Below, piece after piece: positions 22,501-34,801 of a stretch of 64,000 nucleotides of DNA. The DNA is taken from contig CM028333.1 in the NCBI GenBank assembly GCA_016647705.1, forward strand, positions 23,182,243-23,246,242. The letters run 5' to 3'. The notes under the pieces are model-generated. The model was not told where the DNA came from. It did no database searches and saw only the letters and a list, made by a program, of their open reading frames with translations. This DNA comes from Eucommia ulmoides (Eukaryota; Streptophyta; Magnoliopsida; Garryales; Eucommiaceae). Position 1 is the first letter of the stretch. Each line of letters opens with the position of its first letter. The position numbers were made by a program, and so were the translations under genes.

Positions 22501-23465
22501 TTTATATAATTCTCTATATAGTCCTCAAAATGTGGAGGCAAAATGTAGACCGTCATGTTTTATTATATAGATTTCCATTATCGTCTCTAGTTATGTTTAG
22601 AACTTTCTGTACTGTCGAGTGTTCTAGTAAGCTTGATGACATCACCCACAAGATGTCGAACCTTATAACTCTATCAGTTCATCTTTTACCAGGATGAGGC
22701 CAGACCTTTTGCTAGGCCTACCCTTATGGGAGCTGCCGAACAACCATAGGCTCGTGAAGACGAGGGATCTTGTTTAACTCGTCTAGTTCAATTCTTGAAC
22801 CGTTGGGAACACTGAGCTGGATGCAATTAGGGACAAGCCTAATTCCCTTAGTTAGGGTCTTGAAGGTTCCTTCTACGAGTGGTTTGATATCCCTCTTCTT
22901 TAGAGTTGATCGGGCTTACTGTGGAGTGCGCCTAGGCACACTACCATTTTTGCAGGTTAGATTGTCTTTTATGAGGATGCCCTGGTCGAAAGAGCTTATC
23001 TCCCCCACTATATCTTCATTAGAGAGCTCTTGAATAGGTTCAATCTCTACCCGACACAATTAAGCCCTAATTCATGGAGGATAATGGTCGGATTCATCAT
23101 CATTTGTTGCGTGAAAGGAATCACCAAATATTCTCACTCTTTTCTCGATTCTACATGCTGGAGAAGAACCCCAGTCCCGACAATAGTTGGTGGTACTTAT
23201 GTACTTGAGCCCACCAAACAAAGATTGTCCTTGTATATCATGACAACAACAAGGGATGAAATAATAGATGATCCCACATTAAAGGGAACAGGGAATTCCT
23301 GACCGGAGATGACCGAATTTTCCCAGTTCTTAATCGGGAAAGGATTACCGGTATGTTCCGACTTTCATTGTCTTTATTTCGCTTTCCTTGAAAGTTTTTT
23401 CCTTTATTTCACATACTAAACTACTTGTTTTATCGTGCAGTGATCCCGAAGTCTACTTTGATAAT

Positions 23466-24400
23466 ACTAAGTGTGGTACTTTAACTACGAGACTTCAAAG
23501 ATATTCATTGGGTATAGTGAGACATACATAACTAGTATGCAAGAGCAGATTTATTACTCTCAGTAAAGAGAGATGTATCATATGTGATTTGATTTAATAT
23601 AATTCATCTAAGACTCTGCCCAGAGCAATGCGACAATTGGGATGAGATTATAATTTGTGTTACAAGAAATTATATTATCAATCAATGTACATATGATTGG
23701 AATATGATTTTTGACTTTATCCACATCTTATTGGTTCTTCCGGGAAAATATGATAGAGAGATTGTATAATATGGAAATCATACTTGAGTAGGTTCTCTTG
23801 GTGAAATTCCTACCAACTGGACATGGCTATTATATGAGGGTAAATGTAACTCATAGTCGGAGGAAATGCCTTTGGGAAAAAGAATCTTCTACTAGAAGGG
23901 AAAATTTAAAATTGTTCCAATTTTAATTGATTAATAGATTAATAAAATAATTAATTAATTAATTTTACCATCCAATTTCGATATGAACCTAATGGGTCAT
24001 ATACAATAGAAAATAAAAGTTAAGAAAGTCCTTGAAAAAGGAATAAACAGTAATGCTGAATTTTTTGAAGTTCGGTAGCCAAAGGAGAAATATGGAAATA
24101 AGGGGTCTACGGTTTTGAATCTTACTACTACCTAGATTTAAATCAGATATATATTAGTTTCTTGGGATTAAAATTAGATTGTTAGAAATCTCAAGAATAC
24201 TATCCTACCTGAGTTTTCTCTGTGAATACTATTCAATGCAAGGTATTTGTGTTACTTTTAAGAGAATCAATCTCTATTATTGGTATCTGATCAGATCAAA
24301 CCACTCTTGGAATAGGTTTCTCAAATCACACCTAGGGAACTCTCGGCTTTAAGGCTAAAGTACAAAAGAGGTAATCATATTAAATACGATTTATTGTATG

Positions 24401-24447
<47 letters not shown>

Positions 24448-24556
24448 AAGTTGATGCCGATAGATCCAGCTTAGAAGAACATGATATTAATTGTGATTCA
24501 ACTTTTTATATTCTGTAGCGTAAATCTAGTATTTTAAATAGTTGGTTCTTTCAACA
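23466..24556 (+). repeat. Copia LTR fragment (same family as the 27.5-40.0 kb element)
   Basis: It matches the reverse complement of the 27.5-28.7 kb and 39.3-39.5 kb LTR pieces (blocks TTGGGTATAGTGAGACATAC, TTTGATTTAATATAATTC, AATGGGTCATA). It ends GGTTCTTTCAACA at 24556, directly abutting LINE sequence. The first ~500 bp of the LTR are missing at the left. The (TA)n run near 24,402-24,444 lies inside it. Confidence 0.7.
24402..24444. repeat. (TA)n microsatellite
   Basis: Uninterrupted alternating TA of about 43 bp inside the copia LTR fragment. Confidence 0.95.
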
Positions 24557-24927
24557 ACAACTTCAAAGGTATGGGTAATGTTAAAAAACAACTTGATAGA
24601 GCCCTTACTAATACTTGCCGATACACGCTTTTTCCTAATGCTATAATTATTAACCTCCCCAGATTTTATTAGAATAACTCACCAATGATTATCAGACTAA
24701 AAGTTACCACATAATACATTCCTCACAATAGACCATTTAGTTTTGAAGCCATCTGGCTATCACATAAGGATACTAAGGATGCGGTGGATTCTGCGTGGTT
24801 TGACATTCAAAATTTAACGCAAAACATTGATAACTTTGTCTCAAAAGTCAAAGATTGGAATAAAAACATCTTCGGTAAAAAAATTAAAATGAAATATTCC
24901 ACTTTGTCAAGAATTAAAATGAATTAA
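24557..24927 (+). pseudogene. L1-type LINE ORF2, endonuclease end and linker
   Basis: The plus-strand translation contains RALTNTCRYTLFPNAI, LPRFY, then RPFSFEAIWLSHKDTKDAV and VKDWNKNIFGKKIK. This is the end of the APE endonuclease and the linker that precedes RT in plant L1 ORF2. It is cut at 24927 by the solo LTR. The upstream endonuclease part is absent, replaced by the copia LTR fragment. The frame continues in the piece at 27,493-27,529. Confidence 0.85.
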
Positions 24928-27487
24928 TGTAAGACCCCGACTTTTTATATACGAATAATTCAAGTCGCGTTTTAAAATATTTTGAGAATATCGGGGGGAT
25001 TACGATATTGATTATGTGAATTAAAATTTTAGGGGTTAATTCGTGATTGTTAAAAATCTTAAAATTAGAATTGGGTCTAATTATTAGTTTAACAAAATAA
25101 AAATGGGAGAATTATGTAATTATAACTATATATATATGAATATCAAAAGATCAAGGAGAGAGAGAGGTAAGGCGGTATGGGGGGCGTGGCCTCTTATCCA
25201 CACATATATATATATATGTAGACTCCTACACATGCAAACCAGAGAGAACGATCGAGAAACTGTGAGAGAAATCGGGAAAGAGAGAGGAAGAGGAAGAAGA
25301 GAGAGAAATGGAGGACCGCTGGAGGGATTTTTATTGCCGATCGTGTGGGGTTCGCCGGCGGTGGTTTATGAGTCATCATGGGTTGACTAACAGGAAACCA
25401 AAGCAGAAAACAGAGAGAGAGAGAGAGAAGGATTTGGTGCTGGTTTGGTTCGTTGGTGGTGCGGCTATGTATGTGTGCGTGCTGTTTCATTTTCCGACCG
25501 TGTGTGGTATGTACGTGTTCTACTCTCGTCCATCGTCGAGTGTGTTGTGTGTGTATTGTTGTGTATGTATGTGGGGGAGCAGTGTGTGTGTATGTGTGTG
25601 TGTGTGCTGTCGAAAAACAAAGAAGAGAGAGAGAGGTGAATGTGGGTTTGTTGGTAAGTGTCCGGTGGTTGGCGATTGTCTGGGTTTGTGTGTTGTATAT
25701 GCTGTGGGAGTGTGGTTGAGAGGTTTGGGTGTGTTGTTTTGTGTGGGTGTGTTGTCGATGGTGAGAAGAGAGGGAAAGAGGTGACTGAGATCTCAAACAG
25801 AGTAGAAAGGAGGAGGAGCACCCGCTTAGGCGGTGGAAAGTTCGCCTAGGCGGTAGGTCGTCAGTGTGTAACTCAGAACTGTAAAGGAGCTTGGCCACCT
25901 AAGCAGTGGATTTGCGCTCAGGCGGTGAAATTGCAGTGTGCATGTTGAGAGTAAGCGAGAAGCAGTCACTCATTCGCCTAGGCGGTGGGACGTCGCTCTG
26001 GCGGTGGGGAGCAGAATCAGAAATACATGGAATTTTAGGAAAATCCACGATCGGTTCAGAATGGGTAACCTTTTTAATTTATTTTGTAAATTCTAAATTT
26101 AGTTTTCTAACCTTAGAATAATAAAAATAAAAATAATAAATCTTGAGATTGTTTATAAGAACAAAGTTTATAAATAGTAAACCGTAACGAAATGATACTA
26201 GTTGAATAGTTATATTTCGTAATAAAAGATGGGAAATAGGAAATCAAGGAAAATAGGATTTCATGGCGTGATTATTTTGTTTTTTATACAAAAATATTAA
26301 TTTAGGCCTTGTCATCGTTAGGTTCGCAGACACTGGAGTTCAGATAAGGGATAGTCGGTTAAAGTTTACGAAAGCGGATATCAGGTGAGTGAACCGCCCT
26401 TCTTGCCAAACTATTTTCATATAAATATGATGAGATATGTGTTTATTTAACTGTACGAATTTTATAAATTATATGAATCAAACCAGTTGTGGGTGAGTTA
26501 GTAAAAAATGGATTTCCATTGAAATGTTTGGGTTTAAAAAGAAAGACTTTATAAATAATCTGTTGGATTTGGTGGTTTTAATAAAAAGGTGAGAAAAATA
26601 TGATTTTTAAATTAAAAGTGAGTTTTGTTAAAAAGAGGTGGACAAGGGTGATTTTGACGGTATTGATGAAATGGTGATTTTGTCGATATTATTGAAGTGG
26701 TGATTATTATTATAGTCTGTCCAGAGGGTGGTCCATCAGAGGGATAATTATTTGTGATTTGGTGATAATATTATTGAATTGATTATGCCATAGTTTATAT
26801 TATGATCTGTCTGGAGGGTGGTCCGGCAGATGGATATTTACTATATGGTGATTGACGTTATGTGGTGATTTATATTATTGGCCTCCGGAAACGTCCGGTT
26901 GGCAGTGATCTGTGCAGTTAGGTCCGCTAGGAAGGCATATCCTACAGATGGTTACGGTACCGTTGCAACTCCCGATCGTGAAGTTAAAACGATCACTATA
27001 GCTTAGCCGGTGGGTATGGGATTGAGATGTGTGTGTTTGGAGTTGGGGTGTTTTATATATATATTGGATGATTTATTATTGATTATGGTGTTTGCAAACT
27101 TATTTACATTGCTAATTTAATATTGGAGATTTTACCAACTGTGTGGTGGATATACATATATTTACGCTTGATCCATATGACTGTTGTATTATTTAGAATG
27201 TGTTATTATTATTTAAAAATGGTTTTTACTAAGAAGGCAGTACACTCGCAGGTGAATTCTTTAGGAGACGGTCCCTCACTGGCATTAGTTGGAGTCATCT
27301 GGGAATAATTTGAGTTGAGCTGTCAGAGATGAACAATATCAAAGATTAAAATGTATATGTTGTAGAATGAATTGTATAGTAATTTATGAAATTTTGAAAT
27401 GTATAAGAAGTAGTAAATGTAATAGGTAATGTCATGTTGTAGTCACGCCGGTCCTCGGATGACGGGTGTCCAGGACAGGTCATGACA
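24928..27487 (+). repeat. Solo long LTR (gypsy-type), TSD ATTAA
   Basis: It starts TGTAAGACCCCGAC and ends GGTCATGACA, 2,560 bp, flanked by perfect ATTAA at 24923-24927 and 27488-27492, inside the LINE. Long LTRs with such near-inverted ends occur in Ty3/gypsy chromoviruses (Del/Tekay), a tentative assignment. It carries GA and TG microsatellites at 25,150-25,800 and a cluster of CGCCTAGGCGG-like palindromes at 25,820-26,010. Long overlapping ORFs at 25,190-25,900 on both strands are low-complexity artefacts. Confidence 0.85.
25820..26010. repeat. Cluster of CGCCTAGGCGG-like palindromes
   Basis: Variants of CGCCTAGGCGGTGG occur near 25,822, 25,843, 25,896 (CACCTAAGCAGTGG), 25,914, 25,974 and 25,994. 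The core CGCCTAGGCG is a perfect palindrome at 25,843 and 25,975. They lie in the solo LTR. Confidence 0.8.
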
Positions 27488-27492
27488 ATTAA

Positions 27493-27529
27493 TCTTATAA
27501 TTGGAGGAGAGGTATGAAGGGATCAGATA
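27493..27529 (+). pseudogene. LINE ORF2 sliver between two insertions
   Basis: Between the solo LTR's right TSD and the copia insertion lie 37 bp that continue the LINE linker in frame (YNWRRGMKGSD after one stop). The last five bases, AGATA (27525-27529), are the left TSD of the minus-strand copia. Confidence 0.7.
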
Positions 27530-28695
27530 TTAAAAACACAAATTTACGCAATGCAATATAAAAAAAAGTCACAATAATATCCAATTCCTCAAATCCAGAC
27601 CTAATTATATTAACGTTAAAACAATAAATAATGCAATATTAAATCATATTTACTATAATTGTTACCTTTTTCGATGCTTTAACCTCGAAGCTGGTAGTTC
27701 TAGAGGCATAATCTAAGTAGGCTCTTCTGAGAGCGTCTGAACGTGAACGATGATTCTCTTAGAAGTGACACAGATGTCTTAGCTCTAACAGTATCCACAT
27801 AGAGGATCTCCAAAAGAAAAGTATTCTTTGGATTTATAACACTTAGATCTAATTCCAAAACTTTAAAATAACTTCGATTTGAATCTTAAAGGTAGTAAGA
27901 TTCAAATCATTGAGTTCACATGGAAAATAAAATCTCACAAACACACAACAAAACCTATGGTTGAAAATTACTAAGGGTTGGCTGAATTTATGAGGTAGGC
28001 AGCTTGAAGGGGTCTTCCACCTTATAAACATTATCCAAGGTTCATAACCCTGGACACCTTTTTTATATTTGTACTTTGGCCCCCGAACTTCTCAATTTCA
28101 ATATTACTGCTCGTTTTATTTTCAAGGACTCTTCTAACATCAATTCTCTAATGTATGTGACCTATTAAGTTCATACCAAAAGTTGAATGGTGAAATTAAT
28201 TAGTTAATTAATTTACTAAATTGTTAATCAATAAAAATTAAAAAAATTCCAATTTTGTCAATCTAGAAAAAAATATTTTTCAATATTTAAAGCATTTCCT
28301 CCAATAGTAACTGACGTCTACCCACATATCATAACCATGTTTAGTTGGCAGAAATTTAACCAAAAGAACATCTTCAGATATAATGTACGTATTCTATGAT
28401 CTCTCTATCAGTGTACTCGAAAGTAATAACAAGGTATGATTTAGTCAAAAAGCCCTATTCCAATCTTATGTATTTGATTGATAATATATTTTTGTGATAC
28501 CAATTGAAAACTCATCCCAATCATCACACTTCTCTAGCTAAAGGTTTGAGTGAATTATATTAAATCTAATCACATAAGTCAGGTTACTTTTGCTAAGAGT
28601 GATAGATTATTTCTTGCATACTGGTATATTCTCATGTTTTCCTTACTATATCCAATAAGTACCTTTGGAGGCTCGTGCTAGAGAACAACACTTAG

Positions 28696-31029
28696 TGTAG
28701 ACACCACATTTTATCTCGCATAGTAAGTGTCAGATCAAGTACAAGTTCAAATAAATTTTAAATTTGGGTTTAAAGGGAATGAATTTTTACATGAGATCAC
28801 ACTGTATAATATACAAAAATTCCCAAAAACATGAGAAAAACGCAAAAATTGTTAAATTTGATAAAATACAGTTAAGTAAAAGTTTCGGGTCAACCTCGAA
28901 ATTCTCATAATTTAAGGGGGTCTAAAATGAATTTATTAAAATATGATTTTCATTCCATCATCTTTAGTATAGATAAAAATTAGCCACCACCCTTAAATTA
29001 TAGGATATTTTGAACAATTGACTCGGTTACTACCCTAACCATGAAACATTTACTTCCAGTGAATCTTGTCGGTTTAACACCAATTTTTTTTATTTCATTT
29101 ATGCATATTATATCACATACCACCAAGAAACAATCCAAGAGACCTTAATCAAGTCTTGTAAAAGTCATGACAACCCCTAAATCACAACGGTGATTAAGGG
29201 GCTAGGCTTGATTTAGAATTACATCAAATTCAAGTTGTCTTGACCCACCACCCTAGGCCCAATGAATTAAGGTCCTAGCCATAATTAAATACCTTGAAAT
29301 GACCAAGGAAATTTCCTATAAGTTTCCTACCAAAATGGCTAAGGAAGGGAACCAAGACACTTAGGGTGTAACCAACCGTTGTCGAAACTAAACCGATTTG
29401 GTTCGCCACCTGAGTTAGACATTTAATGTGAATTAAATGCCCATAATATCAAGCATTAAATTCTTGGTATGAGATGGATAGAGTGAATTCAAGGAATCTA
29501 TATATTTTGAGTAAAATATCTTAGGTGTAACCGAAAACCTTGAATTGTGACTACCCATTACTGAAACCAAATCAAATTGGTTTGCCACCTAGACAATGCA
29601 TTAAATGCACATACCATCAAGAAATAAATGCTTGGGATGACATGGAATGGATAGGTTCAAAGGATATAGATATTTTCACCAAAATATCTTAGGGTTAACT
29701 AGGAACTTGAAAACCAACTGTCGGTTACAAGGTAAGTTAACCCGATTCCATCCAAAACCAATCATATGTGTGCTCTTCAAGTCATGACTACCATATAGCA
29801 TTAAATGAAAAGTGACACTTCAAGAGTACTAGGTACAATGCACCTTGGAAGCATTTATGACAACTTAAGCGAAATAGTGAAACTAACCGGGACTTAGCCC
29901 CGAAACCAAACCGAATGCATCACATCAAGCCATTAATGCACCCATGTTCAAGGAATGTTATTAGTGGGAATGTAATGATTGGTAATGATTGTCAATCATT
30001 ATCAAATATTTGAAAAGATTTGGTAATGATTACCAAATCTTTGAGAATCTTACCTTCCATCCTAAATTCGTTCAAAGTAAAATAATACCAAAGCAAGACA
30101 ACATGTCCTCTAGGTCAAACACCCCCAAAGGAAGAGGTTGGATTGGCTTGTGCATTTACGAATGCGCAGGCCCCCAGCCTATAAATAGGGGTGCTTAGTT
30201 CTTTTTTTTTTCTTCAATCCTTGAATACCTAGTGTCTCTCTCTAAACTCGAGAAACTCTCTAGGGTGCTAGAATTCTCAAGCATATTTATCAAATAACAC
30301 ACCGTTATTATGTTGAAATCTGATCCTGGAAGGTGTTCTCGAAGTTCTTGGAACAAGAACTCAAAGGATTGACAGTCACCGATCAATACCGAGCAAGGAA
30401 AGAAAAGAGATTAGCTACTTAGGGACGACCACATCCCCTAAGCAGGGTATTCTTGAGGTTCTTGGATAAGAACTTGAGAAATCAACGATGATTAGTCAAC
30501 TTTCAACCAAGAAGATCAGGGAGGAAAATGAGGTAATTACTTAGGGAAGACCACATCCCCTAAGTAGGTATATTTCTTAAAACAAAACCCTATGATCTTC
30601 GTTTAAACTTGTATATGTTGCTTGTACATAGCATAACCACGTAGTTAACACACTTTAATTTCATGTACATAACACATAAACCCATAAACAACCAAAGAGA
30701 CACTTTATTTTGTCATAATAACCAAACAAACACTTAATTTTTACTATAACAACCAAACTATGTGTAAATCATTCAAGACCATTCCAAGTATCTCAAGAAT
30801 GTCTGAAAACATGTTAAGAACATACGAGGACTCAAATCTTCCAAGAACATGTGAAAATTCAAACAAAACTTCAATCACAGTATGAGTTATACATACTCTC
30901 TACGATTTTCTCAAGAACTTTGCACCGACTCTTTACTAACTATTAATATTAACAATATAAACTACTAATAACCGGATTTACTTTATGCTAAACGTCAAGA
31001 TAACAACCAATTGACTTGTGGACTGGCAC

Positions 31030-31064
<35 letters not shown>

Positions 31065-32227
31065 CATACATACTCCACACTGACAGACCCCCTCTATTCC
31101 TTCGGTGATATGTGTGATTCTTCTTCAGAAACCTTTCCTGTTTTCCTTAGTTATGAGTAGGACTCGCATAAATAAATGGTATTTCTTTTCCTTTTTTCAA
31201 CCAACAACTCATATACTAATACTAACTAGCCAAAATAAAAGAGTTTGTTTGAGGAGTTCTTGACAAAATCAAAGAGTATTATGTACATATCATGTTGTGA
31301 TTCAAGTTGTTCACAACTTAAAAACAATTAATTATAAACATAATTATGGTTGTGATTCAGGTTGTTCACAACCAAAATTAACTAAAACAAACCAGCCTTT
31401 AACTAAAACCACCTAGTTTTCAACTTACACAGGAATGAACTACATTTGACATGATCTTTAGTAACCACCCTAAGTACGTAGGCTACCCATGATACGGGTT
31501 TGGTCACCTTAAACAATAAAATCAATTTTTACCCTAACCAGAACAAACTACATAAAGACCTAATTCTTATTTGAGATATGTAGGCAACGCACGTGCGGGT
31601 TCAGTCGCATATCCAAGCAATTTAATCTTAGTTTGTATTTCATTTAGTATAGCTTGCATATTTACATTCATGTCTATATAAACTATTATTGTGTGTCGTT
31701 GACTAGTAGTAGTTGTAGTATTTACCTGCTTTCCATAATATAATGTTAAAAAATCCATAAAAAGAGGAAAACTTCTAAAAAGAGAATTATTCTTGTTTGA
31801 GTAATCAAAGAAAACTATTTGGATAGTGTTGAACAGTGAATATCTATTCAAACGAAGGTACCATTTACGGAAGAGTGTCTTGGGGTGCGTAAAACCTTCC
31901 CCAAGCATAATCGACTCCCGAACTTAAAGAATATCTCTGGTACATAGACCTATGAAAGTCAAAACACGGGCCATTTTAAAGGAAAAATAAATTTCCAAAA
32001 TCCTAGTGACCTAGCACACCATTTAACCCCATACTTGGTAACGACTTCGTTTTTAACATAAAATATTGGTCCAAGAAGTTTTTCAAAATTGACGCCTAAG
32101 AAAAGCTCTTGAAAACCCATTTTCAACATGAACGGATTTAGACAATTTAGAGAGAAAGGGATAAAACTTGTTTTCATCCTCTTCCCGATTCTCTATTTCT
32201 TTCGCTATCAAAATCCAGGGTGCGTAT
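28696..32227 (+). repeat. Solo long LTR inserted in the copia 3' LTR, TSD CTTAG
   Basis: It starts TGTAGACACCACATTTT and ends near GGTGCGTAT (the expected inverted end GGTGTCTACA has decayed). CTTAG lies at 28691-28695 and 32228-32232. It is 3.5 kb with no coding sequence and a clear TATA box (CCTATAAATAGGGGTGC, near 30,179). Internal tandem repeats include a ~165-bp unit starting near 29,358, 29,520 and 29,690, and a ~125-bp unit carrying CCACATCCCCTAAG (near 30,429 and 30,552). The long repeat-rich LTR suggests a Tat/Ogre-like gypsy; the lineage is a guess. Confidence 0.65.
31033..31060. repeat. (TA)n microsatellite
   Basis: About 14 TA units followed by CACATACATACATAC, within the solo long LTR. 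Confidence 0.9.
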
Positions 32228-32729
32228 CTTAGTATTTTCAAAGTATAGTAACCCATACATGTAATATACAACACGTCAATTCGATAGATCACAAAATACA
32301 ATCAAATCTCATATATCCTATTTTAACTTGAGCAAAGCTACCATGTAGGATATCAAGAACGTTCTGTCTCTTCCTACTCTTAGTAAGTCACCTTGTAGAT
32401 ATTCTAGTAACTGATACTAATGGATTGAGAATCACTATTCTCAAAGAGAAAACATTAGAACAATTTAACTTGATTGTTGAAGGCCCTTTTCAACAATTCA
32501 ATATCGATTAGGAACAATTTAGAATATTGAATTAGCAAATGTATTTGGTTTCCTCCTATTTTAATCATATTAAATAGCCAGACAATCTACTCAACATCCA
32601 AAGTCTACAACAATATTGGTACAATTTAATAATAATATCAAAATACCTTTTATTATTTACTTGAGATTATTACTAGAAACAAGCATGCTTAGGTTTATCT
32701 ATAGAGTTTATCTCCAACAATCTCCCACT

Positions 32730-34420
32730 AGCACTATAAACAATTCGATAAAGCATTTAATACTTCGTTCGGCTGGCCACTATAAAGTTAGGGCATTAGT
32801 GAGTGAAACTGTCATGTTCGTACGTTGTGTATATTATCTATTTAGACAATTGACTTTTAATAAAAACATGAAAGCACAATTCCTGGTGTTTGGAAATTGT
32901 GAGATCTAGGTTTTTCTACTTGAGCTATAGCCCCATCGTATTCGTAATACTGAAGTATTGTGACTCAATGATTAGAATCAAGTTCATTAAATGAACTTTT
33001 AAATCTTACACCTTCATTAGTTGCATTTTATGTGGCTATGAACTTGGTACCCATAGTAGAATTGGAAGTTTTGGATCTTATATATAATTTCTCCCACTAA
33101 CGACCCTACTTACCAAGATTTAAGAATATCCTCAAAAGACTAACAACTATTCACATCGAATTCAAATTTTGGTACCATAAATCCATGAATATGCTGTTCT
33201 TATTCTCCATATCATAGAATTTTATCCTTAGTTCTACTAAAGTACATTAGGATATATTTTCCAACCATTCAATACTCTTAGTCTGAATGAAATTGATATC
33301 TCCTGATCAAGCTAACAACTTAGTTGATATTAATTCTTAGTACATATCACAAAATATATGAGACTTCCAATTGTCAAAGCATATGGAATCCTACTCACCG
33401 TATCTCTCTTAACTAGAGTCTTTTTGATACATCATTAAGAGACAAATCCATGATAGACCGACAGAGGTCCTTAATTGCAATTTGTGGTGCCAACCCTATG
33501 TACTGAGATTTGGAAATTAAGCACCTTTTGATATATTATAGACCTTTTTACCTAGTATTAATGAAGCTATTTCCAAATCTAAATGGAGAATCCTTATTGA
33601 AAATTATACTATAACCAGAGATAACATTCCAAGATTGGAGTGTTGTCTATAAATTGGATGTTTCTTCTTATCTACCTTATTAGTTTACACACTTGGATCA
33701 TTCTTCATTTTTAACATAGTCAAAAGATTTTGACTGCCCTATTAAAGACGAATGTTCCAAATTAGAGTAACTTTGCCTTAATCCATGAATGAATGTTTGC
33801 AACTTGCACCTTCTTGATTTTCGTCAACCACTATGAAGTTTTATCGCTGATTTATGTTAAATTGTTTACAGTGTTTCCCTTTAGATTTCTAGATTAATAT
33901 GCTCGATTTCATAATCCAAATTGTCGATAATGACTATGAAAATCTTGACGGTCCTCAACATGGTTATCGATGTAAAGGTTCCATACATATCAATTTCTTG
34001 ATACTGTAACACCTCATTGCCATTAACCTTACTTCGTGTATGTTCACCTTACCATCTAAGCCTACACTCGTTTAGTTCTACATACAACGCATCTATGATT
34101 CTTATAGTAATTTTTCCTCCATAATGTCCAAAATCATCATCTTCGTAATTGGTAAGTCTCTTACCTCCCACTGGAAGGAACTCCCCATCATCTTAATTGA
34201 CATATATAATATATCTACCAGATGATATGAATGTCTTACCAGCCATACAAAGAATTTGTGTACTAGGTGTATTTAATATAAAAGGTTCACAAGAAACTCT
34301 CTTGTTGGTTTATAAGGTCTCTAACACCACATCCATTTATATCTTTCATTAATGTTAAAATCTTTGATAAACTATTTCTCTTAGAATATAGCATTTTCGT
34401 AAACAATTTTTGTTTGCTTG
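32730..34420 (-). pseudogene. copia RT and RNase H remnant (minus strand)
   Basis: Minus-strand translation in several frames gives DGKVNIHEVRL and LDYEIEHINLEI (RT N-terminal part, near 34,060-33,900). It then gives SWNIRFNRAVKIF (near 33,760), ASLILGKKVYNISKGA (near 33,560), and IPYALTIGSLIYFVICTKN (near 33,400, start of the RNase H connection). Order and content fit the Angela/Tork group. Numerous stops and shifts make it non-functional. The YVDD box is not recognisable. Confidence 0.7.
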
Positions 34421-34801
34421 AATGGTAAAAGTGGTGCGCTGCAGTTTCCATAGGTACATTTCAAACCTATATTTAAGAGTTATCAATTACAACTTGTCGG
34501 TTACAAGCTTGACCACCATTTTTATGATGGATCAATTTATGAGGTGTATAGCCTTAAGAGGTCTTCCATCTTATAAATATTGTCCAGGGTTCACAACTCA
34601 GAACCTTTTTTTTCTTCATATTTACACTTTGGCCCCTGAACTTTTCAAGTTCAGTATTACTATCCATTTCGTTTTAAAGAATCTTTTAACATCAATTCTC
34701 TATTGTGTGTGAACCATTTCGCTCATACCAAAATTCGGATGATGAAAATAATTAATTAATTATTTTACTAACCAATTAATCAATAAAAAATGAAATAGTT
34801 C

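Larger units (their letters stand above)
20712..22571 (-). mobile_element. Helitron, both ends defined, with decayed RepHel remnant
   Basis: Read on the minus strand it begins TCTATATAATAAAACATGAC (22,571 down), inserted after an A. It ends with a hairpin GTGCC-TTCA-GGCAC (20,739-20,726), ten bases, then CTAA (20,715-20,712) and a T. The TC...CTRR ends, 3' hairpin and A/T insertion site are all Helitron hallmarks. It carries a helicase C-terminal fragment and a large AT-rich minisatellite, and it interrupts the gag-like gene. At 1,860 bp it is far too short for an autonomous copy. Confidence 0.85.
20678..23465 (+). pseudogene. Gypsy-associated gag-like gene (Transposase_28 type), split by a Helitron
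   Basis: A likely start ATGTCGTCTCCGAAGAC at 20678 is cut by the Helitron and resumes at 22,572. The diagnostic part is near 22,998-23,110: YIFIRELLNRFNLYPTQLSP followed by NSWRIMVGFIIIC, matching the plant 'putative gypsy-type transposon' domain. A canonical intron, GTATGTTCC...ATCGTGCAG (23351-23440), separates it from an exon beginning with DPEVYFDNTK. The reading frame shifts repeatedly, so the gene is dead. Sequence after about 23,465 is replaced by a copia LTR. Assignment rests on the one well-conserved motif. Confidence 0.6.
27530..32719 (-). repeat. 3' LTR of the minus-strand copia, interrupted
   Basis: It consists of 32719-32228 and 28695-27530 (about 1.65 kb together) with an unrelated LTR inserted between. 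The outer piece matches the 5' LTR at 39,986-39,480. The inner piece matches 39,478-39,300, then 37,128-36,864, then 34,796-34,500. The short ORFs at 32,083-32,301 and 32,616-32,909 are LTR or shadow sequence. Confidence 0.75.

Noticed and set aside
25194..25898. Long overlapping ORFs (234 codons minus; 158 and 118 codons on other frames) at 25.2-25.9 kb
   Set aside because: They lie inside a solo LTR and are driven by GA and TG microsatellites that lack stops on either strand; composition is His/Thr/Ser or Cys/Val low complexity with no domain.
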